DNA of 64,000 bases from Echinometra lucunter (GCA_029962745.1 CM057158.1:5875369-5939368); one strand, 5' to 3'; positions 1 through 19,676 are shown, counted from the stretch's first letter. Notes: generated by a model not told the origin, from the sequence alone. A program made the numbers and translations.

Positions 1-1071
1 GTAGGGGTCTTGCTGGGTTATCCATGGGGATTTTAGGGAATGGTTATTCAAGACTCAAGAATCATAACTGTAGGTTGGCTGTGAAAAAGAAAAGCAAACA
101 TGCCTTGTAATACCATTTACAGGAAGGAAAGTTGGTATTTGCCTGAAGTCACAATAATGTCATGTGATCCAGCTACAGGGCATTGTTCATTATTGATTAT
201 TGAACCTTATATGCAGCTGTTTATGAGCTTTATGTAATAGTACATAGTTCAAGAGGAAGGAACTCCCAGATGCAATGTTCATGACTTTGTTTGCAGATGA
301 GAAAAACAAGCATACCATGCAGTTTTACATCTGATTTTAGTCAGTACTTCCGTAAATATCACCTAGAAAATTTGGTAGTGACCTTGTTCTGTAGGACTTA
401 TGATATTTCTCTCTATTTCGCTCATGGCCACTTCATCTAAACAATAGCTCTTTCTCCCTCTCTTTTTCTGCCTTTCTTTCCCTTTTTTCATCCCTCCATC
501 TGTCATCCATCCATGTTTTCTCTTTCTTCCTCTTTGTCTACCTCTCTCATTCTCTCTGTCCCTTCACCTCTTCTCCCTCCATCCTCAATTACTCTTTCTC
601 TTTGTGTGTGGTACAATTAGGTTTTTACAAATGTGGATCAATCAAATATTGTTTATGCCTTGAACCGACCTTTAAAAAAATATTTTGGGTTTGGCTTAAG
701 AAAATGTGTAAATCTTAAGCATAAAGAACTCAAAACAATTCAGTCCTCAATTAAAGCTCATGCATTGTAGACAAGTTTATTTTGTGACAAGTTTAAACCA
801 CATAAAGAACTCAAAGCAGTTTAGTCCTCCAATAGTCCAGAGGTGTTGCTTATTTTGTGACTGGTTTAAAATGCACAAGTCACACATTCAAAGGGTTACT
901 ATATAGTTATTAGGTTCACATGTGTCTCATTTCTCACCATCTCCACTACACCATGTCGCAGCCTTTATTTGTTCTTGTGCTAATAACAAGTATTGGATAA
1001 ACAAATATTGGAGCCAAACTTTAATCCATCATTATTCATATATTCTTTTTTTCTGTTTGTTTATTTTGCAG
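1..1071 (+). other. intron of alanine aminotransferase gene
   Basis: No exon was found here. The next exon starts mid-protein just after the conserved NPGNPTG region, so this stretch should be intron. It contains a C/T-rich run around 440-600 and ends in a polypyrimidine tract and CAG acceptor at 1069-1071. Confidence 0.7.
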
Positions 1072-6264
<5,193 letters not shown>

Positions 6265-9200
6265 ATGGACTATCTGATCACTTTTAAGGTGTTAAATACT
6301 TGCCAGAACATTGATATTGATAAAGGCAATAAATATACGATATTAACAATGAAAGGTCACAGGAACACTAATCATTTGAAGAAAAAATATTCCAGGCATC
6401 CTTTCTTCTGAAGAGTGGAAACAAGCAGTTGCCGACATACCAATGACTGCCGAAGTATCAGATCACCTTCAGTGTCCTGCCAGTGTTGCCCAGAGAGCAA
6501 TTACCAGTTATATCACAGTCATTACATGTATATCACATATTTTGTGCAGTTCGCTGTGAATGTTCACCCGAAGTTATATTTTGGCAACCTATGCAGTTGT
6601 CTAGGATGCTCAGCTTACAACCCAAAAAGAAAGTTTCTGGACAACCCTGCCTCTTCAGCTTTTTCTGGCCTTTTGAACATCAGCAGATTATAACACCTAC
6701 TGTGAGCCAAAGGGGTCTCAAATAGCGCAACACAAGGGTAGCATCATGTGGGATTCTAACCATCAGCTTAGAACTTGAAGGGATTTATTCATGTAATCTT
6801 TATACCATCAGGTTTACAACACTCTTGTGAATTTCAGCTAATGAGAGCCATTTGGCAGTTAAGGTTTACATTACAGGATTGGGTTAAAACTGTTAGAGTT
6901 AATACTGCTGTGGCTTTCAGATGTCCTCCAAGAGCTGGAAGGCTGAAGGACATTCACCCAAATTCTGCAGCACAGGGTTAAGCTATTGTAGATCTCTCAA
7001 CTAATAGCTGAGAGATTGAAGGGCATTAACTAAAACAGCCACAACGCAAGGTTGACGCTGTCGTGGGTTTCAAGCATGTTCCAGGCCCGGAAGGTCAAAA
7101 AGGTATTTACTTGTGATGTAGCACAGGGTTAGCCCCCTTGTCGATTTCAACAGATAACAAGTGCTGTTGTGGAGACAGCAAAGAATTCAAATGGATACAA
7201 ATACAAACTCCCTCTGAAGATTACCCAAGGTGGGTAAGAACTGCAAGCCACAGAATGATGAAGTACACACCAGCAAAGTTGCGATTTGCTCTATGGAAAC
7301 TTGAGATGGCTCCATCTGATGGCTCCATACCCTTAGTAATATCAATCCAACAACTCTTTTGGTTAGGGTGAAACATCTTCGATTTCATGCATTTGCTGGA
7401 TGTAAGTTTTTCTTTGTGGGATATCATTATGTGGTGTATGTGGAGGTGTATTCCTGCTGGCTAATATTAGTAATGATAATAACTGCATTCTCCTGACAAA
7501 TCCACCTCTACCATTCACCTTGGTAAGTACTACATGTAGGTATCCTACCAATCCCATTGGAAATGCGTGTTAAGTATAAAATTGAAACTGTCTCCTGCCG
7601 GTTATCAAATAGCTCTCCATGATAGTTTCCATTGCATTGTAAATAGAATAATTATTTAAGAAATAATGTAGTATTAGTAATATTTTTAATAAATGAGGAA
7701 TGACATTGTCAGAAAAGCATTAACTTGTGAAACAACAAAAGGAGACAAAACTGAGAGTTGCTGTTTTAATTGTTTTGAAGTTGATGGTGACGAACTTGAT
7801 TTCATGTTGACACAAATGCATGGCCAATCAATGGTGTACACATGTGTGTAAAAGGAATTACAAATGATTAAATGAATTCTTCGTGGCATTATAATCACAA
7901 ATAAATCTGTTTTTCTACTATTATGAACTTAAACACGAATGCTTGTATTCTCGGAGATGGACTTGGTTTGCTCTGGTGTAACTGAGTCCACTGATTTATG
8001 GAGAGCCGCATGCCATCTTCTTTATTCCATATACATGCAAATTACTGTAATTCTATGACAAAAGGAGGGAACAAACTGAACACCTTAATGCAATACAAAG
8101 AAGATATTAATTTCATGGTGACATGTCATGTTTGTTCTTAATAGTTGCAGAATTGCAGTAATTTTTATGGGATATAGAGGATTACACTTGCCACTCCTTA
8201 AGTTAGTGAATGAAATCTGCCAACCCAGCAAGAATTTAAACCATTAATGAATTCACCATGCTTTCATGAATACCAGTCAATCAGTTTATTCTGTGTATGA
8301 TGATGAATAATGATATTATATATTTGTTCTGAAAGAAATTATATCTTGAGGGACCAAACACACAATGTGTTGTTGAGCTAGTTTCATTGCCATGCAGCCC
8401 TCTGATTCTGGATTTTGTCATATTTATTGTTGCATTTGATATTAAGGTGAACAGTATTGTACTACATCATAATTGTGTTGAGTTGTATTTAATGAGATTA
8501 CAATGATGAAGAAGTATTATGAAATATTACTTTATTGAATTTGTTCAAGTTAATACAGTTCTAAACATTTTTAAACAGCAATTATGTATTTCTTTGAATA
8601 CCCTGAAGCTGCAACAAGCAAACTATTTGCAAAGGCATTTTATAGGAGCCATCCCACCCCAACCCCTCCCCCCCCCCCAAAAAAAAATACAAAACAAAAA
8701 ACCCCAAATGTTACCATGACCCTTTTCCAAGTTTTAAATGAAATTTGTTAACAGTTCATTCTGCGTTTATACTGTGTTTCTGATTTATGGCTTTTATGTG
8801 GTGCCATGTTTTGTTGTTGATGATGCCTTCATTTTATTGTTTTGAAAGAGTTCATATTTGGGGGTATACTTGGGGAAATTATACAAGACATGTTTTAAAT
8901 GTACACAATATGGTCTGACAGAATACTAAAATGTGCTTATTGTTATAGTTTAATACGATTAACTAAAATTATTATAAGTATTTTAGACCTTAGACTTATT
9001 GAGATTAATATATCTTTAAAGTCATGATTTTATGGAATTTCAAGTGCTTATCATTTGCAGTTTACATATTTTATGAGAGAGTTTTATTTTTTAATGTTGG
9101 CTCATGTATGTATAACTTTTTTCTTTGTTTTAGGTCTAAGACATATATTTTATATCCATCTTGGACATAGTTTCCCTAGTTATTCAAATCAAAATTTCCT

Positions 9201-10380
9201 TAGAAATTTTTGAGAAAAAAAAAATGTTTCTATGCTGCAAATATGAGCTACATGTACATGAAGTGTTTGCTTATCTAGATGGAAAGAAAGAGATATTGTT
9301 GTATGTGCATTGATTTTTCAACAGGTTTTCACTCTACCCCCCCCCCCCCCCCTCCACCTCCATGTTGCGTCTTGTCTGAACAAATAAATACCAAATAGCC
9401 TTCAGCTCCTCAAACTTTCATTTTAATTATCATAGACTTCATGCTGTTTTCTGTGTTCTTAATTTTTAGACATTAATCAGAGTAAAAAAAAAAAATCATT
9501 TAGGACACCATTTTTCCTTTGGAATCAAACGGTGATATCTCAGGTGTGATTTGTAGGGACTATTTGTAATCATTGTTCTCTTTATGTAATGCTACTTCGT
9601 GCTTGGTTTTTGTATACAAATAATTTCTGTGACTAGACTTTCATTGGCTTAAAGACAAAAGTGGAGGGAGGGGGAGTGAAGGAAATCAGTGAAAGCGAGA
9701 GATCATGATTCAGTTGCCCTTTTCATGTCAACTGTGGGCATTTTTATTTGATTTTAAACTCATCCTCCCTACCATGAGAGATGAAAAGTGTGCTTTTTAA
9801 AAAGAATGATTTGTTATTATGTTTTATCAAAGCATTGTTGCATGAACATCATTAATTATGTCATTGGACAATGAAGGTCTTCGTAAAAATATAAGTTTGT
9901 TTGTTATTCTGAAAGTCGGTCTGCTGAACTTTTTATGGATGACCACAATTGCAGGTTTCCCTGCTTTTGAATTGGCTAGCAATCCAAGGGTTTAAGGTCT
10001 TAAAGTGAATTTAAGTGGATGATTTGTTGTGTGCATCATCAATTTGTTACCTTTTCACCAAACAATGAAATGTATGATGAATTTTAATATGCATTGCAAT
10101 GTATTGATTCTGCTTCAGTTCACTGTGTTCCTGTGCAGTATTATTACTTCTTAATTTACTGAAACTCGAGTTATGATTGATTGTTCATTGAAAAATTGTC
10201 CTCTTGCCCCTGATATTTTCATGCCATGGGTATGTTACAGATTGCCTGTAGAGAATCCAGAGGGTGTTTATTTTATGTTAAAGTACACGTATGTGAGATC
10301 CAGAGACGCCAAGGTGAAAGACCAGCAATGCGTGAGATTTTAGGCAGGGAACCGTGAGATCATCAGGCATTGTGTACAAT
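6265..10380. other. 3' flank of ALT gene and intergenic DNA, no gene seen
   Basis: AT-rich DNA without any convincing exon. The ALT 3' UTR probably occupies the first part, with AATAAA at 6328. Short homopolymer runs occur (C-run near 8669 and 9340). No coding family was recognised. Confidence 0.55.
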
Positions 10381-10433
10381 ATATGGGAATAGGCTGTGAT
10401 GTAGGCGAGAAAGAGATTTTGGGGGGTGAGCAA

Positions 10434-10563
10434 AGCCCCCAATGTGGGAGTCTCACATTATTGACATGTCTGGAGATCACACATTCTAGCCGTCAAGAGC
10501 CCCCAATGTGGGAGTCTCACGCATTATTGACATGTCTGGAGATCACACATTCTAGCCGTCAAT
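10434..10563. repeat. two-copy tandem duplication (64-66 bp)
   Basis: The unit starting AGCCCCCAATGTGGGAGTC occurs at 10434-10497 and again at 10498-10563 with only a few differences, the second carrying a 2-base insertion. The track-length open frame over it is just the duplicated sequence. Confidence 0.9.
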
Positions 10564-11805
10564 AGAGGATGTACATGTGATCACAAAGACACCCAAAATT
10601 TGTGTTTTCATTTAAATACACCCCCAGTAACGGCACAACAATCGTTGTGGAACTGCGCTTCCTTTAAACTTCCTTTAAACTACAGTTTAAAGTTTGTGCA
10701 TCAGTCATTTTGGACTTATTCTATAGATAAAACTTGTTAAAGATAATTGCTGTAAGCAAGTAAACTGATTTTGGTAGCTTTTACTGTTTTATTGTCTCCT
10801 GGTTTTTATAACAAGTATATAAATAAAACAGGCTCTGGTTGCTAAGGGCCCTTTTTTGAAAAACTTGAATATTTCTGGTGATTATAGAGAGTAATTATTT
10901 CTCACAGCCAGCTGAACACAGTGATTTCAAGGGACCTTATAACTGTTATGTATCTTTTTATTGATAACAAGTTTTATGAAACAGCTGAATGGTAACAATT
11001 GATTGCGTCTCTTTAAATTAATTCAGTTAAAAATTGATCCACCTCAGATGACATGCTAATGGATGACTTTGACATTGTTCTTTTTATCTTCTCTTTTAGA
11101 AATGTTTAAGCTGTTTTGGCATTCTCGTTAAGTTCATATGGATTCTCTTTTTTTCAGTTTAAGTACAAATAAATTAATGTATTAACAGCTGGTCAGACCG
11201 TACTTACAATGACAACAATAAGAAGCCTTTTAATTTCTGGTAAACCCTAAGTGTTTCCCTACCATAAACATACATGTGTATACTCAAACATACACACAGC
11301 ATAGAAGTTTTAATTGGAAATCTTGTCATCGCAGTCTGACCGGCTCTTTCAAATTCATCCAGGGTTGTGTTGCTGTGTAGTTGCTCAAACTGTGTCATAC
11401 ATGTATTTCATCAATGTCTGTGATGTTCAAAGAAAGGTTTACAGTGTTTGTTCCAGTTGAAGGATAGTGGTCATTTCATAATATCATACACCGGTATTTA
11501 TCCTTCCTCGTTCTTCCGTTTCTTGTGAATACGCCAAAAATCAGATGTTGTATTTGAAATTTTGAAATATATATGTGTGTGTGTGACCCAGATAATTACC
11601 AAAATTGTAAAGTTTGGCATTATTAGTGTGGACTACAAGTAGTTTATTTTATTTTTTTTAAGAGTAATATGTGTGTGTGAGAGATGAAAGCAGCGATGAA
11701 ACTTGTATGCATCTAGACCAGTCCATTTGCAATTTCTTTGATCTGAATGGTTTTACTTCCAGTGAGGTAATTGGAGGAGGGATGGAGAGACAGACTCAGA
11801 GAAAG

Positions 11806-11813
11806 AGACAGTG

Positions 11814-11856
<43 letters not shown>

Positions 11857-12045
11857 AAAAAGAAAGTAAGAGAGAGAGAGGGGGAAATAAGATTGAAGGG
11901 GGTGGAACGAGAGAGAGAGAGAGAGAGACAGACAGAAAGAAAGAGAGAGGGATATGTGGAGAGAGAGAGAGAGGGGGGGGGGGGAAGAAAGAAAATGGAA
12001 GGAAGAGAGAAAGGGAAGGTAAGATAGAAAGGGGGAGAGGGAAGG
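11806..12045. repeat. GA-rich microsatellite block
   Basis: GAAA tetramers (11816-11860) pass into GAGA and GGGA runs. Translations are Lys/Arg/Glu or Phe/Leu/Ser low complexity in every frame. Confidence 0.9.
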
Positions 12046-12059
12046 CTATTTTTGGATAG

Positions 12060-13970
12060 CTGATAGGACTCATAGCTTTGTTCTCCCGTATCATCCACCA
12101 AGAACGCGCCCCACCCCGCCATGGCTGGCTTGACCAACCCCACTCTTCTGGTTCTCTTGGATTTGCTTTCAAGGGAATCAACAGAAGAATCATGGTTCGT
12201 CTGCACCTACCGATGCTGGCGCAAGCCCACCAAACTCGGTCTCTGACTCGGAGCTAGTCGATCAACTAGTTGTAATCAAATCATTTAAAGCACTCATTCA
12301 CAAATATTCGGGAAGGTGTCGGTATGCACCGAGGACGCGTGAAGTTGATGTGTGTTTGAAGACCCCTTCATCATCCAAATATCACGAAAATGCCTTATCA
12401 CTTTCTTTATCATCGTCCTTCAGTTGTTTCCCTTGTTTCTTTTATTGTTTGTCTGTTGGTTGTATATATTAATTGTTAATACCTACCCCGAGCGAAGGTG
12501 GCGCCTGAGGCATTATGCTTTCAGGTTTCCGTCCATCCGTCCCGCTTTTCTCGTTCTTGCGATGTTAACTCAAGAACCGTCTGAGGTCACGGACTTCAAA
12601 CTTCGTGTTAGTATGTATCACCATATGAAAATGATCTGTTTAGATTTTGAGGTATGTATCTAAGTTCAAGGTCACAGAGTCATAGGATCATAGGGGTAAA
12701 TATGCATGAAATAATTTTTTTTTAAAATTTGGTTAGAATAATATTTTAGCTATTTGTATATGACTATGAAGAGACAAAATGATCAGATTTTGGGGTTGTT
12801 AGGTAAACGGCCAATTAACATGCAATTACAGATATTTTTATGCTTGCTAGATATCACAATGAAAATAGTTTGAACTACGAAGTTAACTGAATATTCGCAG
12901 AGGCATATAGGAGACGTAGTGGCATTCATCTTGGTTTTGTTTTGTTTTGCCCCCAGTAATTTGAAAACCCCCAACCCCGAATGAACAACAACAACAAAAG
13001 TATCGTTTTACTTGATTTTCAAATATTCCAAACACAGTGGTAAATAAAGATAGATGTCACTTTATTTTTATTATCCACCTAACGTTTTTACATGTCACCT
13101 TATGCTATAGATTTTCCAGACAAAGGCTTCCTGAATAATTCATAATTATACAATGTATTAAGTGAATCTTCACAAGAATTACCATTAATTTTTAAAGTAT
13201 ACTCTGCAAGTTTTAGCATATGCTTAGCTTGAATAATTCATATTTCCCTGATCACATTTCCTTAGACACACCCTGATACTTAAGCCTGGGATGTCATTAT
13301 ACATGTTATGATAAGTCAAAGATATTTACAGTCTTCCTTCAAAGCACGTTTTTGTGTGTCGCCTACGTGCTCGCGCTTTTATGATCTCTATTTTTTCATC
13401 AATCCAAGGAGGTATAATAGTACCTCCTTGATTAATCCTATTCGAAGTTTACTGTTGTATTTGAAGGATGAGTGAGGGAATTAATGGGTCTGATGTATTA
13501 GCGTCAAGGGAATTCGGACCTCACTTCTTTGCTTTAACTTCGTTAATAATTTGTGGTTTTTGTTCCTAAGAAGCTTTTAGATTAGTGCCCTTACGCGGGT
13601 AATTTTCATTCCGGGGTCGTACACCTCGCAGGCTCTCGGTGAACTCCTTAAGAGTGCTGAACTAGAATCAGTTCGGTAATGCTTTACACAACACTTTGCA
13701 GAAGGATTTCATAAGGTTATTAATCGACATCATATTTATGTAATGGTCGAAATTTCATGTTACTTTCCTTCTTTCTGCATGTATTTTCCGTACGCTTTCT
13801 TTAAAAAAAAAAGGCAATGAAATTGAAGGGTAGGGGGTCCACAAGATTTTTTTTTTCACATTTCAGCAAAACTGTGAATTATTGATATCAATATTGTGTT
13901 GTGAGGGCAGTCCTTTGTCCATCAGTTGCAAGAACATGGATCCGGCAAGAATGTTACCATCACCAACCTG
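12060..13970. other. intergenic, no gene seen
   Basis: No exon with family resemblance. The stretch near 12490-12680 has a repeat-like look but could not be assigned. A small hairpin of the AAGGAGGTA/TACCTCCTT type lies at about 13405-13433. Confidence 0.45.
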
Positions 13971-13979
13971 TTTCTTTAG

Positions 13980-15750
13980 GCCTGTTACGGCACATTTTGG
14001 TAAATTACCAAAATGTGCAGTTACCAACATGTGCAGTATTATGTTACTGCTTATTTTGGTAGCTGCACAATTTGGTAACGGAACCAAAATGTGCAGTTAC
14101 CAAAATGTACAGGACTATGTTACTGCATATTTTGGTTTTGTTACCAAAATGTGCAGGACATTGACGGCGCATTTTGGTAACCTCACGAATCACACTCAAA
14201 ATATAATCGTTCCTCTTTATATTACTCTCCCTCTTTCTCCCCTGCATTCACACACCCATGCCCACACCCTGGCACACCCTACCACCCTCTTTTATTTTAT
14301 TTTTTTTTTTAAACAAACATGCACACGTTGCATAGAGTCAATATGCCAATACACAAGTAGTTCGTTAATTTATTTGATATGCGATAAAAGAGCAATGGCG
14401 ATAAAATGCCTTGCTCAAAGGCATAAGTGCCGTGCCGGAGTTCGTACCTCCGATCCTCGCGTCTCCAGAAAAGCGTCTCCTGACAAGCGCCTTAACCCTA
14501 AAAAGGCTGGGGTGGAATCCACCCGCCCCCCCCCCCCCCCGACGTTTCGCCCGATATGTCCGCAATGCGCTTAGATGTCGCCACGACGCTGCATGACTTT
14601 TTTTCTGCATCTCGCGCATCTTTTGAGACCAAATTCGTGATGTCCAGGTACGCAGTTCCGAAGTTACGCAATATTTTGTACTCGCATGTCGGATCAAAAA
14701 TTGCTCAAACACGTGATTTCATGTACAAATCCAATACAAATTGTGTTTTCAGCAAAAATTCACAAATGAAAGATAATTTTTACTATTAATGATCAAAATC
14801 AATTGGTTTTAGTCTGGTTATGATCCAAATAGTATTGCCGACCAATTTCGTCGAAAAAACATAAAAAACAAAAAGTCGAAAAAACAAAGAAATACTTAAT
14901 AAATTTCAAAAAAACAAATTAAATTTGATTCCATTTTTTTTTCATGTATACTTTTTGACAACACTACAAAGAGTATTTACAACAAAATTAAGACTATTTG
15001 GAGCTCCATCTAGTAATTTATAACGAAAAGTCTGATTTACGCATAAATTAGTATAATCAATTACCTAATGAATTATTTCGTAGAATTTAACTACGGAAAT
15101 TGGTAGATGACGTCAAGGGTGACGTGCGTGCCGATTTTCGGCGCTATCGCACGATCGACGGCCGAGATCTCAAGGGGGTGGAATCTACCCCCCCCCCCCC
15201 CCTCGGTATAGCATCGCTCAAAAAGCCCAGCCTGATTAGGTTCAAACTGCTGGACCACGGCACCTCCCTCACACCCACTTTCACATACACCCACACACAC
15301 ACCACTCACACCCTCACATACCACACACCACATGCACCCTCCCGCACCCACCCACGTACACCCTCCCCCATCCACCCTAACTGGCAAAGGCGGCGCTCCC
15401 AGGGTGGCAGGGCACAGTGCCCCGGATATTAAACTACCTCTCGAAAAACAGCATAGAGATTCCCCCTATAACAAACCAATCGAGGCTTTATTCTACACAA
15501 ATAATTCTAAAAATAATCAAAGTATTTTCCTTAGGACTATCATAACTACCTAAGACAGTTTCTCCATGGTCTCGAAGCTCCGTTACCAAAGTGTGCAGTC
15601 AAATCACTTATTAACTGCACATTTTGGTAACTGTAGAGTCCAGGCAGGTATAGGTGCACTACCGGCACATTTTGGTCACAACGCTCCGTTACCAAAATGT
15701 GCAGTTACCAAAATGTGCAGTAACGTGATACAACACATTTTGGTAAAGAT
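13980..15750. mobile_element. foldback-like element with clustered ACCAAAATGTGCAG repeats at both ends
   Basis: The 16-mer TTACCAAAATGTGCAG and its reverse complement recur many times in 13984-14180 and again in 15582-15747, in both orientations, leaving a 1.4 kb unrelated middle. Each end can fold on itself and the two ends can pair with one another. Terminal arrays of short repeats are typical of foldback transposons such as the sea-urchin Tu elements; assignment to that class is inference. The middle contains poly(C) tracts (14525-14539, about 15190-15202) and no transposase was seen. Confidence 0.6.
14490..15240. mobile_element. possible inner element with loosely inverted ends
   Basis: Left end AAAAAGGCTGGGGTGGAATCC (about 14500) and right end near 15175-15235 (GGTGGAATCT, poly-C, AAAAAGCCCAGCC) are roughly inverted relative to one another, each with a C-run. 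It may be a nested repeat in the larger foldback element. The borders are weak. Confidence 0.3.
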
Positions 15751-15759
15751 ACGCGGTTA

Positions 15760-18700
15760 GGGTCAGGGTTGGAATAGTGGTTATCTCATAGTGGGGCGGC
15801 ATAGCCAACCAATTGTGCATTTTGGGTTAATGGCACCAAAGTTGGCACAAATGTAGATATAATTATGTAATATAAGCATGGGGCCGTGGGGGCCATTTTT
15901 TTTTAAAATGGCCACATTATGGACACTTTTCCTATATGAATCTAATGTAAAAAAATAATTTTAGAAAATATAAAATCAATAATTCATATTCCAACGATTC
16001 AATGGTGAAAAGTTTCAGAACATAATCTAGGGGCTCAATTTGATAAAAGGGCTATTTTTTGTTTTTAATCGAAAACAGCCCCCACTTTACGTCTATTTTG
16101 TGATAACAACACCAAATTCGGCACACGGGTAGATTACAACATTATTACACGATTTAGAAATGGAGTAGTCTCAGATTCTGCCCTAGACGGCCCTTGAGCC
16201 CTCTAAGGCAGAAAAATAACTGGACATGCAGATTTTATAGAAGCCTGGCAAATACTCCATCAATTCCGGTGGCTTTGTCCGATTTCATAACATTTTTTTT
16301 TTTCACAAACGCCATAGTTACGTCCTGAACCAGACAAACGGAAATTCGGAACAGGGGCGGCGTAACTTGCCGGTGGATATCCCCCCTCAAGTTATAAATT
16401 TTATCAGTTGTTCTACTTATATTTTTATATTCTGTATTGATATTGTTTTACGTAGTGTGTAGTTATGTATCTCTGATATCGTAGTATAATATTCAATTAA
16501 TTTAAGAAATAAGCCTATCTTGGCTTTCATGGGCTATCCTGTCAAGGTATTTGATGCTTTTAAAACTATACTTATACTTCACGTGTTATACCTGACGAAT
16601 GGAATCAATCAATCAATCTAACTTTGCATTCAATTTTCTCATAGGCTCGCACAACCGCAAAACCATGCATGAAACCTAAGGGCTTCAGGTTGCTCCACCC
16701 CCTGGAACTCGCCTGTTAGGGTGTCAGCACCCCCATCCCCCCCCCCAAAAAAAAGCCTCTGAATGTTATGATAGTTATGACAGTGCTTAGGTGAAATTGT
16801 CACAATTACTCTTACTATTCATACTTGTTTATTTGGGGGAAGCAAAATCACTGGGCCGTGTCTATAAAACTAGCAAACACCTTGCAAATTCCTTGTCTAA
16901 TCTTTTGCTTGCGTCTTCAGATAATCATTGCTAGCAAGAAAAGGCAGAAGCTTGTTTTTCTGAGAGCAACTAATATGAGCTTACATTCCTATTCAAGCTT
17001 TTACTCAGGATCAAAAAGAAATTGTTCTTGTAGGTCATGGCTTTCCTAATTAGGAAATGTCTATTTGAAAACGATTTTGCTTGATATCATGCAAGCTCCT
17101 TTCCTAGGATCTAACACCTTTACTTGCAAGGACATCAGTAAATGCCCAAGTAACTACTAGACTGCAGTATTTGTTCTATTTTAATCAATAAATTGAACAG
17201 TTAGGCTTTGTTCGAGCTGTACCTCTCAGGCCAAGAATAAGATGGGGCGCTATAGTTATCGCTTTATTACGTGATTAACTTTTAACCAATCCTACAACAA
17301 GATTCTTAGTATATGGAATCTAAAAGCTTTTACTGGGTAGCTTCCAAGCAAATGCTATTTTTTTTTATATAGATTTGGCCGTTTCCAGATAAGGCGAATC
17401 AATACGCTTCGTTCAGTGCACTGCCTTAGAAGATTATTCCGTTCCTCGTTCGTGTTGTTGATCGATTTCTGGATATAACTTATGCAAAAAGTAATAATAA
17501 AGACAGGTGTTTTGTGTTGGACTTGCAGGATATACTCCTTCACTTCTAGCCATCTTTTGAATGAATCATGAATGATGATTACAAACACTTTTTTTTTCCT
17601 GACACCGCCACATCCTGGAGAAATATTGATGCCACCCCTCCCCTGATGTTGGTTAACTCATAAATATTTAGAATAAAAGGCAGGATATATAGTTAGAGGA
17701 AGAAGATCATGACCAGTAGTCTAACTCTTAGTTTGGTTTATTCATATTCATTTTCCACAAATCATTCAAGTACATGAATGATTTGTGGTCATGAATAAAC
17801 TTTCATGACCGAGGACCTGGAAAAAGATAACACATGCAATCATGTCAGGAGTCGCGTATCAGGGATTGTGCAAACAAACAGAGAATTATCAAAGGAAGGG
17901 GTACAATATTATTCTGAAAAGTATCTGACACAGAAAATTATGGACAGGCCTATTACTTTTTGGGGGAAAAAAGAAAACAAATGAAAAGGTAGGGACACGC
18001 CTTGGGGGGGGGGGGGTAATGAATTTTCTAAGGGGGAAAAGGTCAGTTGAATCCCCCCCCCCCCCCTCCATTCCCCAGTTTGCCGAAGAATTGGCCTGGT
18101 CGTAAGTCCTCCCCTTATCTCCAGACACTGTTTGGTACTGTGACTCCTCGGTCATATGCCTTGACCTCAACGAATCTTGTTGCAAGTGGTAATAAAACTC
18201 TCTCAAAGCAGGAACGCACTGACACTGGGTAGTAGTCCATGTCCAATAATATTAAATGCCTTATCTCTATGCTTATATACGTACCAGAAAGACGACAGAG
18301 TATACCTCCTATAAGTACGGCTTCCATAGATCCGATAGATGCAACGTCCCTTTTGGAGCGCATGGTAAGTGTAAGAGATGCCTCACTTTTATCACTAAGG
18401 AATAAACTAAGCCGACCATTAATTTTCGAAAGATTTGATTTTCTTGTACTTGGTTTAAAAAAAAGGTAAAAAAGACGCATTTGAATGTGTTTAAACTGGA
18501 GGTGTAACAGAAATCTCTACGAGTCTGTTACAAAAGATGCAACCACAGTGTTAAGAAATCTTAATTTGTTCTTGAATAATCATGAACCCTTGAGTGAAGT
18601 GTTTTGATTTTTATACCCTCGTCGCATCATACCACTTAAAAGAAAGAAAAGATATTGCCCGCCAGCACACTTTCACCGTTAGCATGTTTTTATTGATTAC

Positions 18701-19650
18701 CATGCATGCTCCTAAATTCTGAATTGTAGTGTAATTGCTGGACAAACTCTGGTTTATTTTTATGACAGGAAGAATGAGATAATTTTCTCCATTCCAAATA
18801 GAGTTCCTTTGATATATCAAATAAATACATAAATTATACAATCATGCAGATAACCATTATGTCATATTGGCAATTAAGATAAGCGAATTATTATGGGAAA
18901 AACAAACCCATATTATGCATATCAACTGTCTTTCATTGGAAAATTATTCATGCCTTTTTTATATTTAAGTGGAATGTAAACCTATTTGATAAACTAATGA
19001 AACCACTTTTTTCATAAACCTTTTTTTTTTTTTTCGTTTTATTAAGATTTTTTAATACAGCTGAGATTATGTTGTGAAATACCTGCAAACAATTTTTACA
19101 CTTGGCAGAATAAAGTTTTTTCTTATCACCACCATTATACAGTTTGATTATCATTACGTCCATGAAAACCCAAATAATTCATTTTCATTGGTGAGTTCGA
19201 TATCTATTGTAATTGAGACAATCACTATTGAATGTTGACCCTACCCCATTCTGAGTAAGGGCACAAACAAGCAAAAAATATGCGTTATTATGGTTACACT
19301 TTCTTTTCTGTTTTTACGAAATTACATACGTTATCTCTTACTAAATTCAGTTTCAACACGTTGTCTTTTATGTAAAGAATTCATATCATCAACAGTTGAT
19401 TGAAATGGACTTAGATGCTAAAAAATTCCATATTATTTTACTACATACTCCCTTTTTCATCTTGTGAAACTTTTGCATTCCTATACTTGGTAAACAAGAG
19501 AACCACCTTTATTCATTTTTTAAGATTAGAAGCAAAGCTTCGGGAATTATACATTATAACATTCTTATTTCAGTTGGAGCAGTATCTGATTTTTCTTTAA
19601 CTGCCAGCATGGTGCATAATTTTGTACTTGCTTGAAAATTCTGTCTTCTA
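15760..19650. other. intergenic, no gene seen
   Basis: AT-rich with isolated G and C homopolymers (about 16736, 18004, 18053). A 14-bp-stem hairpin (CCACAAATCATTCA, loop 17769-17774) lies at 17755-17788. No coding family recognised. Confidence 0.5.
17755..17788. repeat. perfect 14-bp-stem hairpin
   Basis: CCACAAATCATTCA at 17755-17768 is followed by a six-base loop and its exact complement at 17775-17788, with weaker pairing outside (GTTTATTCAT / ATGAATAAAC). No T-run follows, and its role is unknown. Confidence 0.8.
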
Positions 19651-19676
19651 GATAGTAACCCTGAAACCTGGCTAAG

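Noticed and set aside
11753..12206. Leu/Ser/Phe-rich minus-strand ORFs
   Set aside because: They read through a GA/GAAA microsatellite; no conserved motif.
12352..12663. 103-residue ORF with hydrophobic start
   Set aside because: No recognised family; its second half resembles an interspersed repeat more than a protein.
13882..14574. 230-residue ORF
   Set aside because: It runs across the short-repeat array of the foldback element and ends in poly-Pro from a C-run.
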